A stretch of DNA of 9,149 nt from Candidatus Scatomorpha merdipullorum. Lineage in GTDB: Bacteria > Bacillota > Clostridia > Oscillospirales > Oscillospiraceae. Where the stretch lies: NCBI GenBank assembly GCA_018716795.1, contig DVJK01000135.1, forward strand, positions 1 through 9,149. Direction: 5' to 3'. Under the pieces are notes generated by a model, which saw nothing but the letters and a program-made list of their open reading frames with translations, ran no database searches and was not told the DNA's origin. The first letter of the stretch is position 1. Each line of letters opens with the position of its first letter. Shown here piece by piece: positions 1-5,589 of the stretch. A program made the position numbers and the translations under genes.

Positions 1-637
1 AGACGTGCGCGCCGTGACGCTCATGGACTGCGTCGAGCTCCTGGAGGAGGAGACGGTCGAGGGCATGGAGGGCGAGGACCACGCCGGCCACGACCACGCG
101 CACGAGGCGGAGTATGACGAGCACGTCTGGACCAGCCCGCGCAACGCCGCGCTGATATGCGAGAGGATAGCCGCCGCGCTCATTGAGGCGGACCCGGGGC
201 ACGCGGACGAGTATAACGCCAGCCTCGCGGCGTACAAAGCCGAGCTCGCGGAGCTCGACGCCGCCTTCACGGAGACAGTTGCAAACGGCGCGCGCGACAC
301 CATCATCTTCGCCGACCGCTTCCCGCTTTTATACTTCGCGCGGGCCTACGGCCTCGAGTATTACGCCGCCTTCCCCGGCTGCTCGGACGACGCGGAGCCC
401 AGCGCGGCGACCGTCGCCTTCATCATCGACAAGGTGAAGGCGGAGGGCATCCCCGTCGTCTTCCACGTCGAGCTCGCGAACGAGGACATGGCGGACATCG
501 TCTGCGACGAGACCGGCGCGGTCAAGCGGCAGTTCAACGCCTGCCACAACCTGACGCGCAGCCAGTTCAACGCGGGCGTGAGCTACCTCGACCTGATGTG
601 GGAGAATACCAAAGTCCTGAAGGAGGCGCTGGAGTGA
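1..637 (+). CDS. znuA: Metal (probably zinc) ABC transporter substrate-binding protein, 5' truncated
   Basis: C-terminal part of a cluster A-I (ZnuA/AdcA type) binding protein, which captures a divalent metal outside the membrane and hands it to the permease encoded downstream. The reading frame is open from base 2, so the signal peptide and N-lobe lie outside the window. Visible are a His/Asp/Glu-rich loop (about 77-124), typical of zinc-binding members, and the following EHVW motif, whose His (122-124) is a usual metal ligand. The inter-lobe helix and C-lobe follow. The position that often carries a ligand His before an F..YF motif reads DRFPLLYF here (Asp at 314-316), and FHVEL supplies another candidate His (464-466). 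The stop overlaps the ATPase start by one base (ATGA), so the two are translationally coupled. Zinc over manganese is inferred from the His-rich loop and gene order. Family assignment is firm; metal identity is not proven. Confidence 0.88.
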   Translation, partial: DVRAVTLMDCVELLEEETVEGMEGEDHAGHDHAHEAEYDEHVWTSPRNAALICERIAAALIEADPGHADEYNASLAAYKAELAELDAAFTETVANGARDTIIFADRFPLLYFARAYGLEYYAAFPGCSDDAEPSAATVAFIIDKVKAEGIPVVFHVELANEDMADIVCDETGAVKRQFNACHNLTRSQFNAGVSYLDLMWENTKVLKEALE

Positions 638-1344
638 TGGCGCTTATAAAATGCGAAAACCTTGCCTTCGCCTACTCGGGCGAGACGGTGCTCTCGGGCG
701 TCAACTTCGAGGTGAACCCGGGCGACTATCTCTGCGTCGTGGGCGAGAACGGCTCGGGCAAGAGCACGCTCATACGCGGCCTCCTGGGCCTCAAGGAGCC
801 CTCGGGCGGCACGATAAGCTACGGCGGCGGCCTCAAGCCCAGCGAGATAGGCTATCTCCCGCAGCAGACGGAGGCGCAGCGCGACTTCCCGGCGAGCGTC
901 ATGGAGGTCGCGCTCTCCGGCAGGCTCAACTCGCTCGGCCGCCGCTTTTTCTACTCAAGGGCCGACCGGGCCGAGGCCGAGCGCAACCTCGAGCGCATGG
1001 GTATGCTGGAGTTCAAGAACCGCTGCTATCAGGAGCTCTCCGGCGGCCAGCAGCAGCGCGTGCTGCTGGCCCGCGCGCTCTGCGCCACGACGAAGCTGCT
1101 GCTCCTGGACGAGCCGGTGGCGGGCCTCGACCCCGTGGCGACGGGCGAGATGTACAATCTATTGAAGCTCATAAACCTCTGCGACTGCGTCACCGTCGTC
1201 ATGGTCTCGCACGACATCCACGCCGCGCTCCGCTACGCGACGCACATCCTGCAGCTGGGGCACACGCAGCTCTTTTACGGCAGCGTGGCCGAATACCGCG
1301 TCAGCGACGCCGCGCGCGTCTTCAAGGAAGGGGGAGCGGTGTGA
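637..1344 (+). CDS. znuC: Metal ABC transporter ATP-binding protein
   Basis: Cytoplasmic ATPase that powers the metal importer. It is 235 residues, normal for ZnuC/AdcC proteins. All nucleotide-binding motifs are intact: Walker A GENGSGKST (36-44), Q-loop YLPQQ (73-77), signature LSGGQQQR (134-141), Walker B LLLLDEP (154-160), D-loop GLDP (163-166) and the switch His in VSHD (192). I chose ATG 637 because it overlaps the upstream TGA as ATGA and has AAGGAGG at 620-626. An in-frame ATG at 598 lies inside the binding-protein gene and would add a non-homologous 13-residue tail. The gene ends in GTGA, overlapping the permease start by four bases. Gene order (binding protein, ATPase, permease) matches zinc/manganese importers. 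Ile is often encoded by ATA. Confidence 0.94.
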   Translation: MALIKCENLAFAYSGETVLSGVNFEVNPGDYLCVVGENGSGKSTLIRGLLGLKEPSGGTISYGGGLKPSEIGYLPQQTEAQRDFPASVMEVALSGRLNSLGRRFFYSRADRAEAERNLERMGMLEFKNRCYQELSGGQQQRVLLARALCATTKLLLLDEPVAGLDPVATGEMYNLLKLINLCDCVTVVMVSHDIHAALRYATHILQLGHTQLFYGSVAEYRVSDAARVFKEGGAV

Positions 1345-2153
1345 TAATCCTCGAGATGCTCTCCTATCCCTTCCTGGCCCGGGCGATGCTCGTGGGCGTG
1401 CTCGTCTCGCTCTGCGCCGCGCTTCTGGGCACCTCGCTGGTGCTTAAGCGCTACTCGATGATAGGCGACGGGCTCAGCCACGTCGGCTTCGGCGCACTCG
1501 CGATAGCCTCCGCCCTCGGCTGGGCGCCGCTGGCCGTGGCCGTGCCCGTGGTGGTCATCGCCGCCGTGGCGCTTCTGCGCGTGAGCCAGACGCGCAGCGC
1601 GATAAAGGGCGACGCCGCCGTCGCGCTCATATCCTCGGGCGCGCTGGCCGTGGGCGTGCTGGTCATAAGCCTCACGAGCGGTTCGAACACCAACGTCTCC
1701 AACTATATGTTCGGCTCCATCCTCACCGTCTCGCGCGCGGACGCATGGCTGAGCGTCGCGCTCTGCGCGGCGGTGCTCGCGTGCTGCACGCTCTTCTACC
1801 CGCGCTTCTTCGCCGTCACCTTTGACGAGACCTTCATGCGCGCCACGGGCGGTAAGGCCGGGCGGTACAACCTGCTGCTCGCCGTGCTCACCGCCGTCAC
1901 CGTCGTGCTCGGCATGCGCATGATGGGCGCGCTGCTGATATCAAGCCTCATTATCTTCCCGCCGCTCGCGGCCATGCGCGTCTTCCGCACCTTCAAATCC
2001 GTCACCGTCTGCTCCGCCGTCCTGAGCGTCGCCTGCTTTATTATCGGCATGACCGCCTCCTACGCCCTCGAGACGCCGAGCGGGGCGAGCGTGGTCTGCG
2101 CGGACATCCTGGCCTTCGCCCTCTTCGCCCTCATCGGACGCATAAAGAGGTGA
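1341..2153 (+). CDS. znuB: Metal ABC transporter permease
   Basis: Integral membrane subunit of the ABC-3 (ZnuB/MntB/AdcB) family, forming the metal channel as a dimer. It is 270 residues with about seven to eight hydrophobic segments. The GDGLSHVGFGALAIA stretch near residues 43-57, with its conserved Asp and His, is a family hallmark. The GMRMMGALLISSLIIFPPLAA segment is a recognisable variant of the conserved LVSALLIIPAA region. I chose GTG 1341 because it overlaps the ATPase stop (GTGA) with a purine-rich GGAAGGGGGAG just upstream; ATG 1356 is a possible alternative that would lose five residues. The same frame stays open far upstream, but that part is a shadow of the ATPase gene. No clear intrinsic terminator follows, and the TGA itself begins a perfect palindrome (2151-2160), so some read-through into the next unit is possible. 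Confidence 0.92.
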   Translation: MIILEMLSYPFLARAMLVGVLVSLCAALLGTSLVLKRYSMIGDGLSHVGFGALAIASALGWAPLAVAVPVVVIAAVALLRVSQTRSAIKGDAAVALISSGALAVGVLVISLTSGSNTNVSNYMFGSILTVSRADAWLSVALCAAVLACCTLFYPRFFAVTFDETFMRATGGKAGRYNLLLAVLTAVTVVLGMRMMGALLISSLIIFPPLAAMRVFRTFKSVTVCSAVLSVACFIIGMTASYALETPSGASVVCADILAFALFALIGRIKR

Positions 2154-2190
2154 ATATTCAGGGCGTTATGCAGCAATTTGTGAATATTCA
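2151..2190. promoter_or_regulatory. Two copies of palindrome TGAATATTCA, candidate operators
   Basis: The 10-bp perfect palindrome TGAATATTCA occurs at 2151-2160 and again at 2181-2190, exactly 30 bp apart, close to three helical turns. Both copies are preceded by G, and the second extends to 12 bp (GTGAATATTCAC). The first contains the permease stop codon. They lie 55-94 bp upstream of the -35 of the amino acid importer promoter. Same-face spacing and perfect symmetry suggest cooperative binding of a dimeric regulator. The half-sites resemble ArgR half-sites but lack the internal spacer of an ARG box, so no regulator is named. Confidence 0.5.
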
Positions 2191-2211
2191 CCGCTGACGG
2201 CCCAAAAAATT

Positions 2212-2223
2212 CGCAAATTTGCG
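2212..2223. promoter_or_regulatory. Perfect 12-bp palindrome CGCAAATTTGCG
   Basis: CGCAAATTTGCG is its own reverse complement and sits 21 bp upstream of the TTGACA box of the amino acid importer promoter, a typical position for an activator or repressor site. It is centred in an AT-rich patch (about 2204-2233) unlike the surrounding GC-rich DNA. Flanking CCGCTG (2191-2196) and CAGC..GCGG (2234-2244) could close an imperfect larger hairpin. Function is inferred only from symmetry and position. Confidence 0.4.
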
Positions 2224-2244
2224 CATAAAATTTCAGCCCAGCGG

Positions 2245-2273
2245 TTGACAAAAGCGCGCCGGGGTGATATTAT
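2245..2273 (+). promoter_or_regulatory. Sigma-70-type promoter of the amino acid ABC operon
   Basis: TTGACA (2245-2250, perfect -35), a 17-bp spacer, then TATTAT (2268-2273, five of six consensus -10 bases). Transcription should start near 2280. An inverted repeat CCGGTT-AA-AACCGG (2282-2295) lies right at the start region and could be a short 5' hairpin or an operator. The start codon is at 2330, giving a leader of about 50 nt. Confidence 0.8.
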
Positions 2274-2329
2274 TTGCAAAGCCGGTTAAAACCGGACAAA
2301 GTAAATGTAATGGAAAGAGGATAATTGTA

Positions 2330-3184
2330 ATGAAGAAGTTTCTTGCTCTTATGCTCGCGCTCGTGATGGTGTTCGCCCTTGCCGCCTGCGGCGAGGCCGA
2401 GACCGAGGAGACCACTCCCGCCACCGAGCCCGCCGGTGAGGAGACTCCCGCCGGTGAAGAGACCGCGCCCGCCGGCGAGACCGGCGAGTTCACCACCGTT
2501 GAGGAAGGCAAGCTCATCATGGCCACCAACGCCGCCTTCCCTCCGTATGAGATGACTGACGACTCCGGCGCCGTCATCGGCATCGACGCCGACCTCGCCG
2601 CCGCGATTGCCGAGAAGCTCGGCCTCGAGCTGGTCATTGACGACATGGACTTCGACGGCGCCCTTCTCGCCGTCCAGCAGGGCAAGGCGGACATGATGCT
2701 CGCCGGCCTCTCCGTGACCCCCGACCGTGAGGCCGTCATGGACTTCTCCGACTCCTACGCCACCGGCGTGCAGGTCGTCATCGTCACCGAGGACAGCGAC
2801 ATCGCCACCTCCGACGACCTCGTGGGCAAGCTTATCGGCACCCAGCGCGGCACCACCGGCTACATCTACGCCTCCGACACGCCTGAGAACGGCGGCTACG
2901 GCGAAGACGCCGTCATCCCCTACGACAACGGCATTACCGCCGTCCAGGCTCTCAAGAACGGCCAGGTCGACGCCGTCATCATTGACAACGGCCCCGCCCA
3001 GGAGTTCGTCGCCGCGAACCCCGGCCTGAAGATTCTCGAGACCCCGTGGGTTGAGGAGGAATACGCGATCGGCCTGACCAAGGGCAACGACGCGCTCAAC
3101 GCCGCCATCAACAACGCCCTTGCCGAGCTCATTGAGGACGGCACTGTCCAGAGCATCATCGACAAGTACATCACCGCCGAGTAA
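2330..3184 (+). CDS. Polar amino acid ABC transporter substrate-binding lipoprotein
   Basis: Extracytoplasmic binding protein of 284 residues, SBP family 3 (PF00497 type). A lipoprotein signal peptide (residues 1-19) ends in lipobox LAAC, with Cys20 as the lipidated residue. A flexible acidic linker (about 21-53) built from repeated PAGEET-like units follows, then the binding domain. FPPYE (70-74), GIDADLAAAIA (84-94), LSVTPDR with Arg133 (the usual alpha-carboxylate ligand), GTQRGTTG (170-177) and IIDNGPA with Asp219 (the usual alpha-amino ligand) are all present, so it should bind an alpha-amino acid. The exact substrate cannot be told. ATG 2330 follows GGAAAGAGG (2312-2320) and starts the signal peptide. 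Its roughly 20 Ile codons are all ATC or ATT, never ATA, unlike neighbouring genes, consistent with high expression. Separated from its permease by a terminator. Confidence 0.93.
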   Translation: MKKFLALMLALVMVFALAACGEAETEETTPATEPAGEETPAGEETAPAGETGEFTTVEEGKLIMATNAAFPPYEMTDDSGAVIGIDADLAAAIAEKLGLELVIDDMDFDGALLAVQQGKADMMLAGLSVTPDREAVMDFSDSYATGVQVVIVTEDSDIATSDDLVGKLIGTQRGTTGYIYASDTPENGGYGEDAVIPYDNGITAVQALKNGQVDAVIIDNGPAQEFVAANPGLKILETPWVEEEYAIGLTKGNDALNAAINNALAELIEDGTVQSIIDKYITAE

Positions 3185-3203
3185 TCCCGGCAAACGCGCT
3201 ATC

Positions 3204-3235
3204 AAAGGGCGGCCCGCAAAGCCGCCCTTTTCTTT
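3204..3235 (+). terminator. Intra-operon intrinsic terminator after the binding-protein gene
   Basis: Perfect 10-bp stem AAAGGGCGGC (3204-3213) / GCCGCCCTTT (3221-3230), loop CCGCAAA, then a T-rich tail TTTTCTTT (3228-3235). The ribosome-binding sequence GAGAGGAG of the permease starts at the very next base (3236). Partial read-through would give more binding protein than membrane subunits, a common stoichiometry in ABC importers. Confidence 0.82.
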
Positions 3236-3249
3236 GAGAGGAGTACGCC

Positions 3250-4011
3250 ATGGAAAATTATATCCTGTGGAAGGAGCTGCTGGTCGGAGGCGAGGACATC
3301 GGCTTCTGGAAAGAGCAGTACGTATACTTCTACCAGGCCTTTATTGAGAACGACAGATGGCTTCAGTACATCGAAGGCGTCGGCACAACCATCGTCACAA
3401 CGGCGTGCGCTCTCATCATAGGCGTTATACTGGGCGTCCTGGTGGCGAGCGTCCGCACGGCGCACGACCAGCAGAGGATTGGCCGGCGCAATCCCGTGCT
3501 CGGTTTCTTCAACGCCATCTTCAAGGTCTACGTCACCGTGATACGCGGCACGCCGATGATGGTGCAGCTGCTTATCATGGGCTTCGTCATTTTCAAGAGC
3601 AGCCGCAACTTCACCATGGTCGGCGCGCTGACGCTTGGCATCAACTCCGGCGCCTACGTCTCCGAGATTATCCGCGGCGGCCTCATGAACCTCGACCGCG
3701 GCCAGAGCGAGGCCGGGCGCAGCCTGGGCCTCGGGTACATAGACACCATGCGCTTCATCGTCATCCCGCAGGCCTTCAAGGCCATACTCCCCGCGCTGGG
3801 CAACGAGTTTATCATACTCCTGAAGGACACCTCGCTCATAACCGTCATAGGCGGCAAGGAGCTCGTCCACGCCGCGCAGGGCATTGTCGACCGGACCTAC
3901 GAGGCCATGTACCCATTCTTCGGCGCGGCGGCGGTGTACCTGGTAATGGTCATGATTTTCTCCTGGCTGCAGGGCAAGCTGGAAAGGAGGCTGAGGCAGA
4001 GTGAACGCTAA
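3250..4011 (+). CDS. Polar amino acid ABC transporter permease
   Basis: Membrane subunit of the HisM/GlnP/TcyB-like (3.A.1.3) family, 253 residues. About the first 40 residues are polar and aromatic, an N-terminal extension before the first membrane segment (about 44-66). RGTP (99-102) and NSGAYVSEIIRGG (132-144) are family signatures. GQSEAGRSLG (151-160) is the EAA loop that docks on the ATPase. PALGNEFIILLKDTSL follows near residues 181-196. A basic C-terminus ends the protein. ATG 3250 is set by AGAGGAG (3237-3243) six bases upstream. The last 11 bases overlap the ATPase gene, and GGAAAGGAGG at 3981-3990 within this gene serves that start. There is a single permease gene, so a homodimer is likely. 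Substrate unknown. Confidence 0.93.
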   Translation: MENYILWKELLVGGEDIGFWKEQYVYFYQAFIENDRWLQYIEGVGTTIVTTACALIIGVILGVLVASVRTAHDQQRIGRRNPVLGFFNAIFKVYVTVIRGTPMMVQLLIMGFVIFKSSRNFTMVGALTLGINSGAYVSEIIRGGLMNLDRGQSEAGRSLGLGYIDTMRFIVIPQAFKAILPALGNEFIILLKDTSLITVIGGKELVHAAQGIVDRTYEAMYPFFGAAAVYLVMVMIFSWLQGKLERRLRQSER

Positions 4012-4744
4012 CGCGCTTATCAGCGTCCGCGACGTCAAGAAGTATTATAACGGCGGCAGGGTCAAGGCCCTCGACGGCATCAGCACCGACATCGAGCGCG
4101 GCGAGGTCGTCGTCATAATCGGCCCCTCCGGCGGCGGCAAGAGCACCTTCCTGCGCACGCTGAACCTCCTGGAGGAGCCCACCGAGGGCAGCGTCTTCTT
4201 CGACGGCGTGGACATCACGGATCCCAAGACGAACATCGACCTCCACCGTCAGAAGATGGGCATGGTGTTCCAGCACTTCAACCTCTTCCCGCACATGACG
4301 ATACTGCGCAACATGACGCTTGCGCCCATGCGCGTGCTCAAGAAATCGCGCGAGGAGGCCGAGGCCAAGGCCATGCAGCTTCTCGAGCGCGTGGGCCTCG
4401 CCGACAAGGCGGCGAACTATCCCAAGCAGCTCTCCGGCGGCCAGCAGCAGCGCGTCGCGATTGTCCGCGCGCTGTGCATGGACCCAGAGGTCATGCTTTT
4501 TGACGAGCCGACGAGCGCCCTCGACCCCGAGATGGTCGGCGAGGTGCTCGAGGTCATGAAGCAGCTCGCCGCGGACGGCATGACCATGGCCGTCGTCACG
4601 CACGAGATGGGCTTCGCCCGCGAGGTCGGCAGCCGCGTCCTGTTCCTCGCCGACGGCAAGCTCGTCGAGGAGGGCACGCCCGAAAAAATCTTCAACAGCC
4701 CCGAAAGCCCGAGGCTTCAGGACTTCCTGAGCAAGGTGCTGTGA
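4001..4744 (+). CDS. Polar amino acid ABC transporter ATP-binding protein
   Basis: Cytoplasmic ATPase of the GlnQ/ArtP/TcyN type, 247 residues, the usual length. Motifs in order: Walker A GPSGGGKST (41-49; most relatives have GPSGSGKST), Q-loop FQHFNLFPHMT (90-100) typical of polar amino acid importers, signature LSGGQQQR (144-151), Walker B VMLFDEP (164-170), D-loop SALDP (172-176) and H-loop VTHEM with His201. The GTG start at 4001 is supported by GGAAAGGAGG with a 10-base spacer and by the natural N-terminus of the family. It overlaps the permease by 11 bases, indicating translational coupling. An intrinsic terminator follows within 15 bases, so it is the last gene of the operon. Confidence 0.95.
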   Translation: MNANALISVRDVKKYYNGGRVKALDGISTDIERGEVVVIIGPSGGGKSTFLRTLNLLEEPTEGSVFFDGVDITDPKTNIDLHRQKMGMVFQHFNLFPHMTILRNMTLAPMRVLKKSREEAEAKAMQLLERVGLADKAANYPKQLSGGQQQRVAIVRALCMDPEVMLFDEPTSALDPEMVGEVLEVMKQLAADGMTMAVVTHEMGFAREVGSRVLFLADGKLVEEGTPEKIFNSPESPRLQDFLSKVL

Positions 4745-4754
4745 GGCCCGCATG

Positions 4755-4785
4755 AAACGTCCGCGCCGAAAGGCGCGGGCGTTTT
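4755..4785 (+). terminator. Intrinsic terminator of the amino acid ABC operon
   Basis: Stem CGTCCGCGCC (4758-4767) / GGCGCGGGCG (4772-4781), ten pairs with one G-T wobble and a GAAA tetraloop. It is extended by AAA (4755-4757) pairing with the start of the TTTT run (4782-4785). It lies just after the ATPase stop. Confidence 0.85.
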
Positions 4786-4802
4786 GCCGCGATGCTGAGT
4801 AG

Positions 4803-4824
4803 GGGAGGGCTTACACGCCCTCCC
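4803..4824. repeat. Perfect hairpin at the left edge of the repeat island
   Basis: GGGAGGGC (4803-4810) and GCCCTCCC (4817-4824) form an 8-bp perfect inverted repeat with loop TTACAC. No U-tract follows, so it is not a terminator. It looks like the first of several GC-rich palindromic units filling the non-coding stretch up to the CIRCE site. I see no gene in 4786-5498: the open frames there change register with the repeats, overlap on both strands and have no ribosome-binding sites. Confidence 0.6.
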
Positions 4825-4847
4825 GGCGTGGGATGAAGGATGACGTG

Positions 4848-4944
4848 GGCGCGCCCGTACAAAATGGTGCGCGGGCTGTGCCCGCGGGATTGGATGCGTT
4901 GGGCGGTGGACGCGAGGCGAGCGCACCGTGGGTGACGCGGGTGC
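4848..4944 (+). repeat. Direct repeat unit, copy 1
   Basis: Begins with the palindrome GGCGCGCC (4848-4855). From 4866 it matches copy 2 (from 5105): the first 22 bases are identical, and similarity remains high to GACGCGGGTGC ending at 4944, with one single-base gap and scattered substitutions. The identical part contains hairpin CGCGGGC-TGT-GCCCGCG (4870-4886). Weaker similarity continues to about 4993. It has no coding potential and appears to be a dispersed intergenic element. Confidence 0.75.
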
Positions 4945-5004
4945 TATCGGTCAGGCCCAACGGTTGCGTCTAACCCACCCCGGCGGGCGGACAACGACGG
5001 CTTT

Positions 5005-5059
5005 ATGCTGATACCTACCCGCACGCAACCGCCGTAGGGGGCGGCGTCCTCGACGCCCC
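5005..5059 (+). repeat. Left arm of a 55-bp interspersed inverted repeat
   Basis: Opens with ATGCTGATACCT (5005-5016) and closes with a 22-base GC-rich block (5038-5059) containing GGCGTC-CTC-GACGCC. Both ends recur exactly, in reverse complement, in the arm at 5237-5291. The 21 bases between the conserved ends have diverged but kept the same length. Each arm can fold alone, or the two arms can pair across about 177 bp. Confidence 0.75.
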
Positions 5060-5088
5060 TTGCGTTGGTCGACGGACGACGCCGGTCT

Positions 5089-5182
5089 GGCGCGCCGCGC
5101 CAAAGGTGCGCGGGCTGTGCCCGCGGAATATGATACGCTGGGCGGTGGACGGAGGCGGGTGCGCCGTGGATGACGCGGGTGC
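5089..5182 (+). repeat. Direct repeat unit, copy 2
   Basis: Second copy, about 240 bp after copy 1, again starting with GGCGCGCC (5089-5096) and carrying the same hairpin CGCGGGC-TGT-GCCCGCG (5109-5125). It ends with GACGCGGGTGC (5172-5182). The substitutions that separate the two copies spare the hairpin arms, suggesting that the structure, not a protein, is what is shared. Confidence 0.75.
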
Positions 5183-5236
5183 GGTTGGGCACGCCAAACG
5201 TCCGCAACCACCCTACCCCGGCAGTAATCCGACCGC

Positions 5237-5291
5237 GGGGCGTCGAGGACGCCGCCCCTTACGGGCAGCAGCGAGACGCAGGTATCAGCAT
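5237..5291 (-). repeat. Right arm of a 55-bp interspersed inverted repeat
   Basis: Reverse-complement partner of 5005-5059: the 22-base block is at 5237-5258 and AGGTATCAGCAT at 5280-5291, with the same 21-base variable middle. Equal arm length with conserved termini indicates two copies of one element inserted in opposite orientation, not chance similarity. Confidence 0.75.
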
Positions 5292-5330
5292 CGTGGTAAG
5301 CAGATGCGCAAACGCCGCAAACCTCCGCCC

Positions 5331-5389
5331 ACCCCTCGGCTCCCCTGAAAGGGGAGCTGTCGCGGCGCTTTGCGCCGTGACTGAGGGGT
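5331..5389. repeat. Three-way-junction palindromic element
   Basis: The outer stem ACCCCTCGG (5331-5339) / CTGAGGGGT (5381-5389) encloses two hairpins. The first is CTCCCCT-GAA-AGGGGAG (5340-5356). The second is TCGCGGCGC-TTT-GCGCCGTGA (5360-5380), nine pairs with one G-T. Together they form a cloverleaf-like fold with almost every base paired. From memory, this sequence type recurs in intergenic regions of gut Clostridia and yields spurious peptide predictions; I could not check this here. It has no U-tract and no adjacent gene. A repeat or structured RNA are both possible. Confidence 0.65.
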
Positions 5390-5407
5390 TGGTGCAACGT
5401 AGGTGCG

Positions 5408-5499
5408 GCGAAACCAAGTTGTCCGTCAACCGGCGCCGGGCGGGCGTGGAAGATAAGCCCCTACGGTGGGTGTCGGCGCGAAACCGGCGTTGTCCGTCA
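5408..5499 (+). repeat. Short direct repeat pair next to the CIRCE operator
   Basis: GCGAAACC (5408-5415), two bases, GTTGTCCGTCA (5418-5428) recurs as GCGAAACC (5478-5485), three bases, GTTGTCCGTCA (5489-5499). The spacing between copies is about 70 bp. The second copy abuts the CIRCE arm. The DNA between them (5429-5477) is GC-rich with no recognisable gene. Confidence 0.5.
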
Positions 5500-5531
5500 T
5501 ATTAGCACTCGCGAGATGAGAGTGCTAATAT
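5499..5531. promoter_or_regulatory. CIRCE operator (HrcA binding site)
   Basis: TTAGCACTC (5502-5510), nine bases, GAGTGCTAA (5520-5528) is a perfect match to the CIRCE consensus. The symmetry extends outward to 12-bp arms (5499-5510 and 5520-5531). HrcA represses class I heat-shock genes through this site, usually groESL and dnaK operons. Here the only gene downstream on the + strand is hsp20, 140 bp away. Confidence 0.93.
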
Positions 5532-5560
5532 TTACAATTAGTCCATAGCTCGTTCACGAT

Positions 5561-5589
5561 TTGTTAAAATCCGTGTTGTATTTTATATA
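5561..5589 (+). promoter_or_regulatory. Candidate hsp20 promoter
   Basis: TTGTTA (5561-5566), a 17-bp spacer, TATATA (5584-5589); each box matches four of six consensus bases. Predicted start is near 5596, giving a leader of about 75 nt. A weaker alternative inside the CIRCE is TTAGCA (5502-5507), 18 bp, TAATAT (5526-5531), which would place the operator across the promoter as repression expects. The sequence alone does not decide between them. Confidence 0.45.

Noticed and set aside
2151..2190. ARG boxes (ArgR sites) upstream of the amino acid importer
   Set aside because: The TGAAT/ATTCA half-sites resemble ArgR half-sites, but the central spacer of an ARG box is missing, so arginine control is not claimed.
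2270..3205. 311-codon minus-strand open frame opposite the lipoprotein gene
   Set aside because: Low-complexity Gly/Val/Leu antisense translation caused by GC-rich codons; the + strand product is a complete family 3 binding lipoprotein.
4786..5498. CRISPR array
   Set aside because: Repeats are few, long, diverged and in both orientations, with no regular spacers and no cas genes.
4944..5505. Several open frames on both strands with peptides such as RGVEDAAPYG and RRDSSPFRGAEG
   Set aside because: They are translations of the inverted and direct repeats, overlap each other on opposite strands, lack ribosome-binding sites and have no recognisable domain. Peptides of this type look like prediction artefacts of the repeats.
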